A stretch of 32,217 nt of DNA from an uncultured Erysipelotrichaceae bacterium (GTDB taxonomy: Bacteria > Bacillota_I > Bacilli_A > RFN20 > CAG-288), in assembly GCA_902772915.1 (NCBI GenBank), contig CACYCE010000005.1:1-32217 (forward strand), read 5' to 3'. A model generated the notes under the pieces. That model did no database searches. It worked only from the letters and a program-made list of their open reading frames with translations, and was not told the DNA's origin. How positions within the stretch are numbered: position 1 is the stretch's first letter; each line of letters begins with the position of its first letter. Below are positions 16,927-24,383 of this stretch, one piece after another. Position numbers and translations under genes: made by a program.

Positions 16927-18246
16927 TTATTTACCAGATATTGCAACTTTTCTAATCGCTATAGAAGGGGCTTCGCAACGATTGTAATTTAAAGTCAAAT
17001 TAGAAGCGACATCGATTACTCTATTGAAGTCTTTTAAGATATTACCTGCGACTGTAATTAAAGTGACAGCTTTACCTAACTTACCATCTTTTATTTCAAA
17101 ACCGTTAGCTTGTAAAGAATAATCTCCCGATTGTTCGTTTAAACCAGTACCTATACCTTCTAAAGAATCAATATAGATACCTTCTTTAATCTTAGCGAAT
17201 AATTCTTCTTCAGATTTCTTACCTGGTTTGATAGAGATAAATCCTAATTCCGGTTCAATATGTCCTCCTACTAAGGCAGCGTTACCTGTAGATTCTTTGC
17301 CTTCTTTTTTAGCTTGTTCCAAATCGTAAATGTAAGTTTTCAGAACTCCATTTTTCACTAGAACTTTCTTTTTAGTAGGCATACCTTCTCTGTCGAATGA
17401 CCCGCCAAAAGGATTCTTAGCAAATGGATCTTCAATAACTGTAATTTTGCTAGAGAGAACTTTCTGATTTAATTTACCTTCAAATAAAGATAAATGTTGG
17501 GCGACCGAGAAAGAAGAAACTTGATTCATTAAAGTTCCTAATAACCAAGAAACGCATATAGGTGAGAAGACTACATCGTATTTCTTAGAAGGGAGAGGAC
17601 TTGCTCCGATTCTTCTAGCTGCGGTCTTGCAAATTTCATCGATCAATTTATCTTTATTGAATTCTTTCAAATCTTTAACTAATTCAAATTTGAATTCAGA
17701 TTCAATATCATCTCCATCTTTAATATTCACAGAGGCGGAGATTACTAAATAATTAACTTTCTCTTTTAAGTGGACACCATTTGAATTCATAAATTCTTGG
17801 TTATCGCTAGATTTAGAGATATTGATATCAGTAACCGTAATTCTCTTTTCTCTATTTCTAAGTTCTTTAGAAATATCTAAAGCTAATTTGATTAATTCTT
17901 CAGAAGATAATTTTTCTAATTCAGGAGAGAAACATTTGTGTTTCTTATATTTATATCCTTTTTGAATATAGAATTCTTTATTACCTTCTAGGCCGTATTT
18001 AGCTGAAGCTATAATAGCATCCATCATTAAATCAGCCACTTTAGAATCAACTCTATCCGAAGCGAAATTACCATTTTTACCTTCGTAGATTCCTCTTCCT
18101 ATTAATTTAGTGTCAGAACTGACAGTCAAATTAGAGATTTCATCTAAATAAACAGAAACAGAAGTAGATGAAGAAGTTTTATATACCAGTTCGAAAGGAG
18201 AAATTCCTCTTTCTTCTGCCTTTTTGAAATATACATTAAAAGCCAT
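16927..18246 (-). CDS. pmbA: TldE/PmbA, non-catalytic partner of TldD
   Basis: The 439-residue protein belongs to the U62/TldD-related family. It contains GTGLNEQSGDYSLQANGFEI, typical of the PmbA C-terminal half. It lacks a HExxxH zinc motif, as expected of TldE, which supports the catalytic TldD in a heterodimeric protease that degrades unfolded or modified peptides and matures some RiPPs. The region KNPFGGSFDREGMPTKK is a conserved strand-turn. It follows tldD by 2 bases and precedes a strong terminator. No RiPP precursor gene is visible nearby, so housekeeping proteolysis is more likely. Confidence 0.9.
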   Translation of the reverse strand: MAFNVYFKKAEERGISPFELVYKTSSSTSVSVYLDEISNLTVSSDTKLIGRGIYEGKNGNFASDRVDSKVADLMMDAIIASAKYGLEGNKEFYIQKGYKYKKHKCFSPELEKLSSEELIKLALDISKELRNREKRITVTDINISKSSDNQEFMNSNGVHLKEKVNYLVISASVNIKDGDDIESEFKFELVKDLKEFNKDKLIDEICKTAARRIGASPLPSKKYDVVFSPICVSWLLGTLMNQVSSFSVAQHLSLFEGKLNQKVLSSKITVIEDPFAKNPFGGSFDREGMPTKKKVLVKNGVLKTYIYDLEQAKKEGKESTGNAALVGGHIEPELGFISIKPGKKSEEELFAKIKEGIYIDSLEGIGTGLNEQSGDYSLQANGFEIKDGKLGKAVTLITVAGNILKDFNRVIDVASNLTLNYNRCEAPSIAIRKVAISGK

Positions 18247-18248
18247 AA

Positions 18249-19643
18249 TTAAATTTTCTCCCCTCTACCACCGACAGTGACATTTTGAATTCTTAAAGTG
18301 GGTTGACCAACATCGGCTTCAATACTTCCTGAAGAAGCTCCACACATTCCTTGACCCCTTTGACAATCGTTAGCTACCATATCGATATTAGGTAATATTT
18401 CATAGCCAAATCCAATCAAAGATGCGCCTTTAACCATATGATCGATCTTACCATCCTTAATTATGTATGCTTCAGAAGCGGTAAAATTGAATTTATCTGT
18501 AGAAGGATCTACTGAGCCTCCATTGAAAGAGACGCAATATAACCCAAATTTAGTCGCTTTAATAATTTCTTCAACAGTGGATTTACCATTTTCAATAAAA
18601 GTATTGGTCATTCTAGTAGTAGGAACATATTTATATGATTCTCTTCTACACGCTCCAGTAGTAGGTAAACCTAATCTTCTACCGTTGTAGTCATCCATCA
18701 TGTAATTTACTAAGACTCCATTTTTAATCAATTGATTCTTAGTAGTCTTGTTACCTTCATCATCAAAGTTAGCTGAACCCCAGGCGTTAGGAATAGTTCC
18801 ATCATCGACAGCAGAAACGACACTAGAAGCAATCTTTTGTCCTTTTTTACCACAGAAAGTAGAAGAATTATGGGAAATAGCCACACCTTCTAAAGGATGC
18901 CCGCAAGATTCGTGAAATAAAACTCCCCCGAAAGCATTGCCAATAATGACAGTCATCTTTCCGGAAGGGCATTCAGGAGCGTCTAATAAATTCACAGCGC
19001 ACTTAGCTCCTTTTCTAGCGAGTTCTTCAACATCGAACATATCGAATATTTCATCGCCGTAAGATCCTCCAGGTCTCTCCCCTCCTATTTCAAAAGCACC
19101 ATCTTTAGAAGCGAAAGATGTAATCATAATTCTAGTTTTGACTCTTCTATCGTAGACTGCTCTACCTTTTGAATTGTAGATTTCTACATCTTCATCTATC
19201 TCTTTTAATGCCGCTTCAACATTGACAATTAAGGGTGAATATTCATAAGCGGCTTTTTCACCTAGGCGAAGTTTAGCAATCTTTTCATCATCAGACATTT
19301 GATCATGAGGAATTTTAGGTTGATGCTTTAAAGGATTGTGAATTTTCTTTAAAGGAGGACAATGCATTTTCCTTTTAGAAGAGAAAGATGATGATAATTC
19401 CCCTGCTAATTTAACTAATGATTTTTTAGATAAATCAGAAGTATAACCATAGACTACTTGTTCGCCTTGAATAAGACGAATGCCAGCGCCGTAGATTAAG
19501 TTTGTCGAGCAAGCCTCTACTCTCTTATGGGAAACAAGAATGTTGTGAACCTTCTTGTTTTGAACGTAAAGCTCTGCGTAATCGGCTCCACTTTTTAAAC
19601 CTTCTTCTAGAACGCTAGTTGCAATACTTTTTGTAACTAACAT
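18249..19643 (-). CDS. tldD: Zinc metalloprotease TldD
   Basis: This is the catalytic subunit of the TldD/TldE protease, cytosolic, with 464 residues. The zinc motif is HESCGH (His244, Glu245, His249), followed by PLEG. The family's third ligand, a Cys near the C-terminus, is likely Cys434 in MCGASSGSIEADVGQP. TDKFNFTASEAYII and NVTVGGRGEKI are also typical. The ATG has AAAGGA at a good distance, and an extended -10 promoter lies 30 bases upstream. The gene runs divergently from the truncated flavodoxin-like gene. Confidence 0.94.
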   Translation of the reverse strand: MLVTKSIATSVLEEGLKSGADYAELYVQNKKVHNILVSHKRVEACSTNLIYGAGIRLIQGEQVVYGYTSDLSKKSLVKLAGELSSSFSSKRKMHCPPLKKIHNPLKHQPKIPHDQMSDDEKIAKLRLGEKAAYEYSPLIVNVEAALKEIDEDVEIYNSKGRAVYDRRVKTRIMITSFASKDGAFEIGGERPGGSYGDEIFDMFDVEELARKGAKCAVNLLDAPECPSGKMTVIIGNAFGGVLFHESCGHPLEGVAISHNSSTFCGKKGQKIASSVVSAVDDGTIPNAWGSANFDDEGNKTTKNQLIKNGVLVNYMMDDYNGRRLGLPTTGACRRESYKYVPTTRMTNTFIENGKSTVEEIIKATKFGLYCVSFNGGSVDPSTDKFNFTASEAYIIKDGKIDHMVKGASLIGFGYEILPNIDMVANDCQRGQGMCGASSGSIEADVGQPTLRIQNVTVGGRGEKI

Positions 19644-19672
19644 AAGTTTTTCCTTTCTTTGAAACTATGACA

Positions 19673-19681
19673 ATTATAACA
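19673..19681 (-). promoter_or_regulatory. Extended -10 promoter of tldD-tldE
   Basis: The minus strand reads TGTTATAAT, a perfect extended -10 (TGn plus TATAAT), 30 bases before the tldD ATG. There is no -35 match at 17 bases (CGAAAA), consistent with an extended -10 class promoter. Confidence 0.65.
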
Positions 19682-19811
19682 TTATAAATAATGAATTTTC
19701 GTGTATTTTAGTGGACATTTACGCAAATTTTGGTTGCGTTAATAAAATTTTATACATATTTATAAGAACTCTAAATAGCATTATTATAAAATCTAGAGAA
19801 ATATATATATT

Positions 19812-20036
19812 TTGAAAATCGCTATTAGATATTTATCGAAATTAAGTCACACCAAAAGAATCGCTCAAGCTATAGGTGAAACACTTAATATTGCTCCTGT
19901 ATCTATAGTTGACGAACCTGAACTCAAAGAGAAAGTGGATATTCTCTTCTTAGGTGGAGCACCTTACGCTAATGTCATGGATGATAAATTAAGACAATAC
20001 GCTTTAAATTTGAATCCTTTTGTAAACCTCATATAA
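19812..20036 (+). pseudogene. Flavodoxin-like gene, truncated after the N-terminal half
   Basis: The frame begins TTG AAA ATC and encodes MKIAIRYLSKLSHTKRIAQAIG, an FMN-phosphate-loop region of flavodoxin-like proteins. KVDILFLGGAPYAN, the second conserved strand, and KLRQYALNLNP follow. Similarity ends there and a stop comes at 20034-20036, giving 74 residues where about 150 are expected. The break is 4-20 bases from the hairpin at 20041-20075, so the island beyond probably replaced or split the gene. I find no convincing C-terminal half beyond 20830. No ribosome binding site is visible; an AT-rich -10-like stretch precedes the TTG. Confidence 0.6.
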
Positions 20037-20040
20037 GAAA

Positions 20041-20075
20041 AGACCCTCCTGTTAGTTTGTCTAACATTTGGGTCT
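20041..20075 (-). repeat. Structured hairpin B (left end of toxin-immunity island)
   Basis: Read on the minus strand: outer stem AGACCC/GGGTCT, asymmetric internal loop AAA (5') and GGA (3'), inner stem TGTTAG/CTAACA, terminal loop ACAAA. Every stem base pairs. It has the same layout as hairpin A (20799-20829) but a different inner stem. It is followed by CTTTTCTT on the minus strand and could therefore also act as a terminator for the immunity gene. Confidence 0.75.
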
Positions 20076-20129
20076 CACTTAAATCTAACGATGCTTGATT
20101 TCTTTAATATGCATATTAAATAGATTTGC

Positions 20130-20471
20130 CTATATAAGAGATTTAAGACGTTCTGATACCATATCTTCTATCTCAAAAGAACCATCGTTGATTTCGTTCA
20201 ATCTTTCGATAATCTTAGAAATTAAATCAAGTAATTTAGGCGCCAACTCTTTTTCCTTTTCCGAATCAAAACGCAACCCATCTGAGTTTGTTTCATCCTT
20301 TGAGTAAAGAGAACACCATAGCTCGTTGGCTTCTTTATCAAGAGAATTAATAATAGGATCGTTATCAACAATGGCGCTACCTGATGATTCATTACCATTT
20401 TCATCTTCATAATCTCTTAACAAAGGCCCAAATATAAATTCTAAGCCGATTTGAATAATAACTTTTTCCAT
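20130..20471 (-). CDS. Acidic small protein, putative immunity protein
   Basis: I recognise no family. The 113-residue protein is strongly acidic (27 Asp/Glu against 12 Lys/Arg), helical in its last third, and has no signal peptide or membrane segment. GGAGGT lies ten bases before the ATG, and that ATG overlaps the stop of the upstream toxin-like gene (TAATG). A small acidic protein coupled directly behind a small basic nuclease-like protein is the usual immunity arrangement of polymorphic toxins, so an inhibitor role is inferred from context. Alternatively it may be an unrelated protein of the island. Confidence 0.65.
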   Translation of the reverse strand: MEKVIIQIGLEFIFGPLLRDYEDENGNESSGSAIVDNDPIINSLDKEANELWCSLYSKDETNSDGLRFDSEKEKELAPKLLDLISKIIERLNEINDGSFEIEDMVSERLKSLI

Positions 20472-20791
20472 TATTTATTACCTCCACGATATTTTCTTGG
20501 ATAAGCGGTTTCAATGTAACCATTTTCTGCTATGCCATACCCAATCACATATTGCCCTTGATAATAATATTTGCTTCGGTAGCCTACAATATCATTAGAT
20601 TCGTGATAATTTGAAAAAATGAGTTTCCCTTTTGATATTGTATCACTAAGCAAAGCAGCTATTTGATTATTCTTTATTCCAAAAGATCGCTCAAAATCCT
20701 TGCCATGAGATTTAATAATGTGACTCAAGGCCCCTTTTTCCAGAAATAATTTATTACCATTTTCAAGTTTGAATTCTAATGTGTATTTCAT
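20471..20791 (-). CDS. Small putative RNase toxin (BECR/EndoU-colicin-like domain), stand-alone
   Basis: The 106-residue, net-basic protein has the pattern GALSHIIKSHGKDF (His24, Lys27, His29) in its first third. A central helical part (NNQIAALLSDTISKG) and two beta-strands ending in GYIETAYP (91-98) follow. An early H..K.H element plus a terminal strand with T-A-Y-P is typical of BECR-fold RNase toxin tips (EndoU/colicin D/E5-like) of polymorphic toxins. The exact family is not certain. There is no secretion or trafficking N-terminal domain. The start has an AGGAGG-type ribosome binding site that lies inside hairpin A. No promoter is seen in the 85 bases after aroF, so expression would depend on read-through from the aro operon. 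Confidence 0.65.
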   Translation of the reverse strand: MKYTLEFKLENGNKLFLEKGALSHIIKSHGKDFERSFGIKNNQIAALLSDTISKGKLIFSNYHESNDIVGYRSKYYYQGQYVIGYGIAENGYIETAYPRKYRGGNK

Positions 20792-20798
20792 GAAAAAT

Positions 20799-20829
20799 AC
20801 CCCTCCTCCTGTTGTCCAGGATTTGGGGT
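20799..20829 (-). repeat. Structured hairpin A (right end of toxin-immunity island)
   Basis: Read on the minus strand: outer stem ACCCC/GGGGT, internal loop AAA (5') and GGA (3'), inner stem TCCTG/CAGGA, terminal loop GACAA. The 3' arm contains the GGAGG that serves as ribosome binding site of the toxin gene, so folding would hide it. Shared with hairpin B: CCC/GGG, the AAA/GGA loop and ACAA in the terminal loop. Confidence 0.75.
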
Positions 20830-20876
20830 ACAGTTCACAATCGCACTTTCTGTCTTCGCTTCAATAAGAATTTTTT

Positions 20877-21923
20877 TTACAAGGATTTAATAATTCTCAA
20901 TTCTTTAGCTAAATCTAAAAGCAATTCTTCACTCTTCTCCCAGCCTAAGCAAGGATCAGTAATAGATTTACCATAGATTCCTTCTTCAACTTTTTGACAG
21001 CCATCTAACAAATAAGATTCAATCATTAAGCCTTTGATAATTTTTCTTAATTCAGGATTGTGTTTAAAAGAATGTATAACTTCTTTACAAATTCTAATTT
21101 GCTCTAAGTATTGCTTGCCGGAATTATCGTGATTGACATCGACGATAATCGAGGGATTTTCAAAATGTTTAGTTAAATATAATTTAGATAAATTTACTAA
21201 ATCTTCATAGTGATAATTAGCAAAATGTCTACCTTCATCATCAACGTACCCTCTTAAAATCGCATGAGCATAAGGGTTTCCTTTAGACTGAACCTCATAG
21301 CCTCTGTAAATGAAATTATGAGGGTGTTGAGCGGCGTTAATAGAATTTAACATGACAGTTAAATCCCCCGAGGTGGGATTTTTCATACCTACAGGTATAT
21401 CTAAACCTGAAGCGGTCATTCTATGTTGTTGATCTTCCACCGATCTAGCTCCAACAGCTACGTAAGAAAGACAATCAGATAAATATTGGTGATTTTCAGG
21501 ATAGAGCATTTCATCCGCGCAGGAAAAACCAGTTTCTTTAATAGCGCGCATATGCATCTTTCTAATGGAGATTAATCCTCTAACTAAATCTGGATCTTTA
21601 TTGGGATCAGGTTGATGAAGCATACCTTTATAACCCGCTCCAGTAGTACGAGGTTTATTAGTATAGATACGTGGAACGATAGTAATGACATCGTTAATTT
21701 TAGGATAAATATCTCTAAGTCTAGAAATATATTCAATAACTGCGTCTTCTCTATCCGCAGAGCAAGGACCAATAATTAAAAGTAACTTCTCCAATTTACC
21801 GGAGATGATATCTTTAACTTCTTGGTCGTTTCTAGATTTTATTTCCTTTAAATCATTACTAAGAGGATACATTCTCTTAAGTTCATCAGGAGTAGGTAGT
21901 TTTCTTTTAAATTCTAAATTCAT
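20877..21923 (-). CDS. aroF: 3-deoxy-7-phosphoheptulonate synthase (DAHP synthase, type I AroFGH)
   Basis: The enzyme condenses PEP and erythrose 4-phosphate, the entry step of the shikimate pathway. It has 348 residues as in E. coli AroF/G/H. Signatures are LLIIGPCSADRED near 48-60, PRIYTNKPRTTGAGYKGMLHQPDP around 85-110, VGARSVEDQQHR, MKNPTSGD and IVDVNHDNSGK. AroF, AroG or AroH type cannot be told from this, so the symbol is generic. It is the last gene of the aro operon, 0 bases after tyrA. No ordinary terminator follows before hairpin A. Confidence 0.94.
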   Translation of the reverse strand: MNLEFKRKLPTPDELKRMYPLSNDLKEIKSRNDQEVKDIISGKLEKLLLIIGPCSADREDAVIEYISRLRDIYPKINDVITIVPRIYTNKPRTTGAGYKGMLHQPDPNKDPDLVRGLISIRKMHMRAIKETGFSCADEMLYPENHQYLSDCLSYVAVGARSVEDQQHRMTASGLDIPVGMKNPTSGDLTVMLNSINAAQHPHNFIYRGYEVQSKGNPYAHAILRGYVDDEGRHFANYHYEDLVNLSKLYLTKHFENPSIIVDVNHDNSGKQYLEQIRICKEVIHSFKHNPELRKIIKGLMIESYLLDGCQKVEEGIYGKSITDPCLGWEKSEELLLDLAKELRIIKSL

Positions 21924-22763
21924 TTATTTTAACTCTCTCTTTTTAGAAGTCGAGTTATTTAATAGACCTTCTAAAACATTTCTATCTTCTTTTTCGATAG
22001 CTTCTTCCATTTTATCTAATTCTCTTTTGAATTGCTCTATTTTTTTAATCAATTCATCTTTATTGAGAATGAATAATTCACTCCACATTTTAGAATTAAT
22101 ATCGCTGATTCTAGTTAAATCTTTAAAAGAATTCCCAATATATGGGGAGATATCTTTATTATCCGAAGAATTAATTAGTGTTGATGATAAAACGTGAGGC
22201 AATTGTGAGACGTAAGCTATTATTTCATCGTGTTCAGATGGAGATAAGATTTTGATATTGTTAAATCCCATCTCTTCAGCTAGAGAAATAACCCACTGTT
22301 TAGCCTCTGAAGAATTTGAATTATCGACAATTATAAAATTGCTCTTATTAAAGCTAACGCTCTTATAATTAAAGACACCTTCTTTTTCACTTCCGGACAT
22401 TGGATGAGTAGGTATAAATTCTACTTCATCGTCTTTAATAATTTCATTTACAGATGTAATTACAGGTTTTTTAACTCCGCTTACATCAGTAAATATAGTC
22501 CCTTTTCTAAAATATGAATGATAAGAATAAATCCAATTTATTAATAAGCTAGGATATAAAGCGAAGATGATTTTATCGAATTCTTGAATGAATTCTTTAT
22601 CTACCTCACTTCTTCCTTCTACGATTATCTTTTCATTTAAAGCGTAAGAAAGTGATTCTTTAGAAATATCTAAAGCGTAGATTTGATAACCCAGTTCACT
22701 TAATTTAGAAGCGTAAGCCCCACCAATCAAGCCTAGTCCGACAATTAAGATTTTCTTATTCAT
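21924..22763 (-). CDS. tyrA: Prephenate dehydrogenase
   Basis: The enzyme oxidatively decarboxylates prephenate to 4-hydroxyphenylpyruvate for tyrosine. It has 279 residues. The NAD-binding GLGLIGGAYASKL is at about 9-21, and THPMSGSEKEGVFNY (about 118-132) carries the catalytic His region. The second half is the all-helical dimerisation domain. There is no fused chorismate mutase and no ACT domain, so feedback control by tyrosine is not evident. The chorismate mutase step is supplied by PheA. The start overlaps the aroA end by 8 bases. Confidence 0.92.
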   Translation of the reverse strand: MNKKILIVGLGLIGGAYASKLSELGYQIYALDISKESLSYALNEKIIVEGRSEVDKEFIQEFDKIIFALYPSLLINWIYSYHSYFRKGTIFTDVSGVKKPVITSVNEIIKDDEVEFIPTHPMSGSEKEGVFNYKSVSFNKSNFIIVDNSNSSEAKQWVISLAEEMGFNNIKILSPSEHDEIIAYVSQLPHVLSSTLINSSDNKDISPYIGNSFKDLTRISDINSKMWSELFILNKDELIKKIEQFKRELDKMEEAIEKEDRNVLEGLLNNSTSKKRELK

Positions 22764-23952
22764 TTTCTTGATAACTCACTTTCGCACCTAATTGAATTAG
22801 AACATCGTAATAATTTGGAAAACTCTTTTCTACACATTCACAAGAAGAGATGCTTACTTCCATTTTAGAACTTAACAGAGATAATGCCATAGCAATTCTA
22901 TGATCATTATGAGAATCAAAATCCCCTTTTAATGGATATGAATTAAGAGGATGAACTTCTATTTCATCATCCTTAATCTCGATTTTCCCTCCGATTTTCT
23001 CTAATTCTTGCTTAATAGCTTCACCTCTATCGCTTTCTTTAATCTTCAACCTTTTAGTTCCAATAAACTTACCACCATTAAATAAAGAAGCGAAGACAAA
23101 TAGAACCGGTCCTAAATCAATGCAATTAGAAATATCTAAAGTGGGTTTGGATACAGCTAATTGATTAAAATAATCTTTATAAACTTTATCGCCTTGATAT
23201 GAAAAAGGATTAAGTCCTTTAACATCTACTTTTCCTCCTAAATAATTAAAGGCATCTAAGAAAGCGGAGTTAGAATAATCTCCTTCTACTACCGAATCGT
23301 AATGTTGATATTTTTGATTGCCTTTAACATAGATAAAGTTATCTCTAAAATCGAATTTAATGCCGTATTTATTTAAAACATCGATAGTTATATCTATATA
23401 AGCTTTACTCTCTAAAGGTGAAGTAATTTCAATAACACTATCACCATCTAATAAAGGCAAAGCAAACAATAAGCCTGTTATATATTGAGAAGAGACATCT
23501 CCTCTAACTTTATATGTAGAAGGAATTAACCTTCCTTTGCAAATAATCTTGTCTTCTAAGCGATTTATTTCAATACCTTTATTTTTAAATGCTTCTATAT
23601 AAACATCGACTCCTCTTTGAACCAACCTAGGAGAGCATTTAAAGATTGCCTTATCTTGTAAAGCTAGAACAAGTGGGATAAAAAATCTTAATGTCGAACC
23701 AGATTCCAAACACGAAAATTCTTCGTCTTTTTCTTTAAAACCATCAAAAGAAACAGAGTTAAAATTAACAATTTTTTTAAAGCCTAAAGAAGAAAGGCAA
23801 GACAAAGTCGCGAAGATATCATTAGAGAAAGCTATATTATCAACTTTAGAAGATGATAAACCCGCTCCAATAAGATATCTATGGGCGTAAGATTTCGAAG
23901 GAGGACAAATGATTTCTCCTATCGGTCTACATTTATTTATTATTACCTTCAT
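22756..23952 (-). CDS. aroA: 3-phosphoshikimate 1-carboxyvinyltransferase (EPSP synthase)
   Basis: The enzyme transfers the enolpyruvyl group from PEP to shikimate 3-phosphate. It has 398 residues, slightly shorter than the usual 420-430. Present are PPSKSYAHRYLI (substrate Lys/Ser/Arg), ESGSTLRFF (the LxSGxxxR block), GDYSNSAF, KESDRGEAI and SHNDHRIAMALSL. It overlaps aroQ by 20 bases and tyrA by 8, which points to strict co-translation. Confidence 0.94.
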   Translation of the reverse strand: MKVIINKCRPIGEIICPPSKSYAHRYLIGAGLSSSKVDNIAFSNDIFATLSCLSSLGFKKIVNFNSVSFDGFKEKDEEFSCLESGSTLRFFIPLVLALQDKAIFKCSPRLVQRGVDVYIEAFKNKGIEINRLEDKIICKGRLIPSTYKVRGDVSSQYITGLLFALPLLDGDSVIEITSPLESKAYIDITIDVLNKYGIKFDFRDNFIYVKGNQKYQHYDSVVEGDYSNSAFLDAFNYLGGKVDVKGLNPFSYQGDKVYKDYFNQLAVSKPTLDISNCIDLGPVLFVFASLFNGGKFIGTKRLKIKESDRGEAIKQELEKIGGKIEIKDDEIEVHPLNSYPLKGDFDSHNDHRIAMALSLLSSKMEVSISSCECVEKSFPNYYDVLIQLGAKVSYQENE

Positions 23953-24382
23953 TTAAATATTCTTTCAAAAATTCTATAGCGTGAATATAACCATTAAATC
24001 CTTCACCCTTGATTGTTTTAATGCAAGCTAATCCGATGTAAGAAATTTGTCTGAAGTCTTCTCTTTTTTCTAATTCCGAAATATGAACTTCTACTGTAGG
24101 TAACTTAACTGACTTTAATGCATCCATAATAGCAATAGAAGTATGAGTATAAGCGCCAGGGTTAATAACTATAGCATCGTAATGTTCAAAATAAGCTTGT
24201 TGAATTAAATCTACCAATTCCCCTTCGTGGTTAGTTTGAAAGATAGAGACGTCAATCTTATGCTCAACGCAATATTTCTCAATCAATTCACACAGCTGAT
24301 TATAATTAGATGTTCCATATATATCAGGTTCTCTAATACCTAACATATTTAAATTCGAACCATTTAAAACCATAATTTTCAT
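23933..24382 (-). CDS. aroQ: 3-dehydroquinate dehydratase, type II
   Basis: The enzyme dehydrates 3-dehydroquinate to 3-dehydroshikimate. It has 149 residues and the type II fold: LNGSNLNMLGIREPDIYG with the catalytic Tyr at about 23, QTNHEGELVD, NPGAYTHTSIAI and VEVHISELEKRE. A type I AroD is not present in the window. It sits 1 base after the aroE-aroK fusion gene. Confidence 0.95.
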   Translation of the reverse strand: MKIMVLNGSNLNMLGIREPDIYGTSNYNQLCELIEKYCVEHKIDVSIFQTNHEGELVDLIQQAYFEHYDAIVINPGAYTHTSIAIMDALKSVKLPTVEVHISELEKREDFRQISYIGLACIKTIKGEGFNGYIHAIEFLKEYLNEGNNK

Positions 24383-24383
24383 A

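Noticed and set aside
20222-20410. 62-codon minus-strand frame overlapping the immunity gene
   Set aside because: It overlaps the immunity gene in another frame with no ribosome binding site. The 20130-20471 frame has GGAGGT and is coupled to the toxin.
20041-20829. Integron attC sites
   Set aside because: The hairpins lack the conserved GTTRRRY/RYYYAAC boxes and extrahelical bases, and no tyrosine integrase is in the window. Only the general idea of structured cassette ends is retained.
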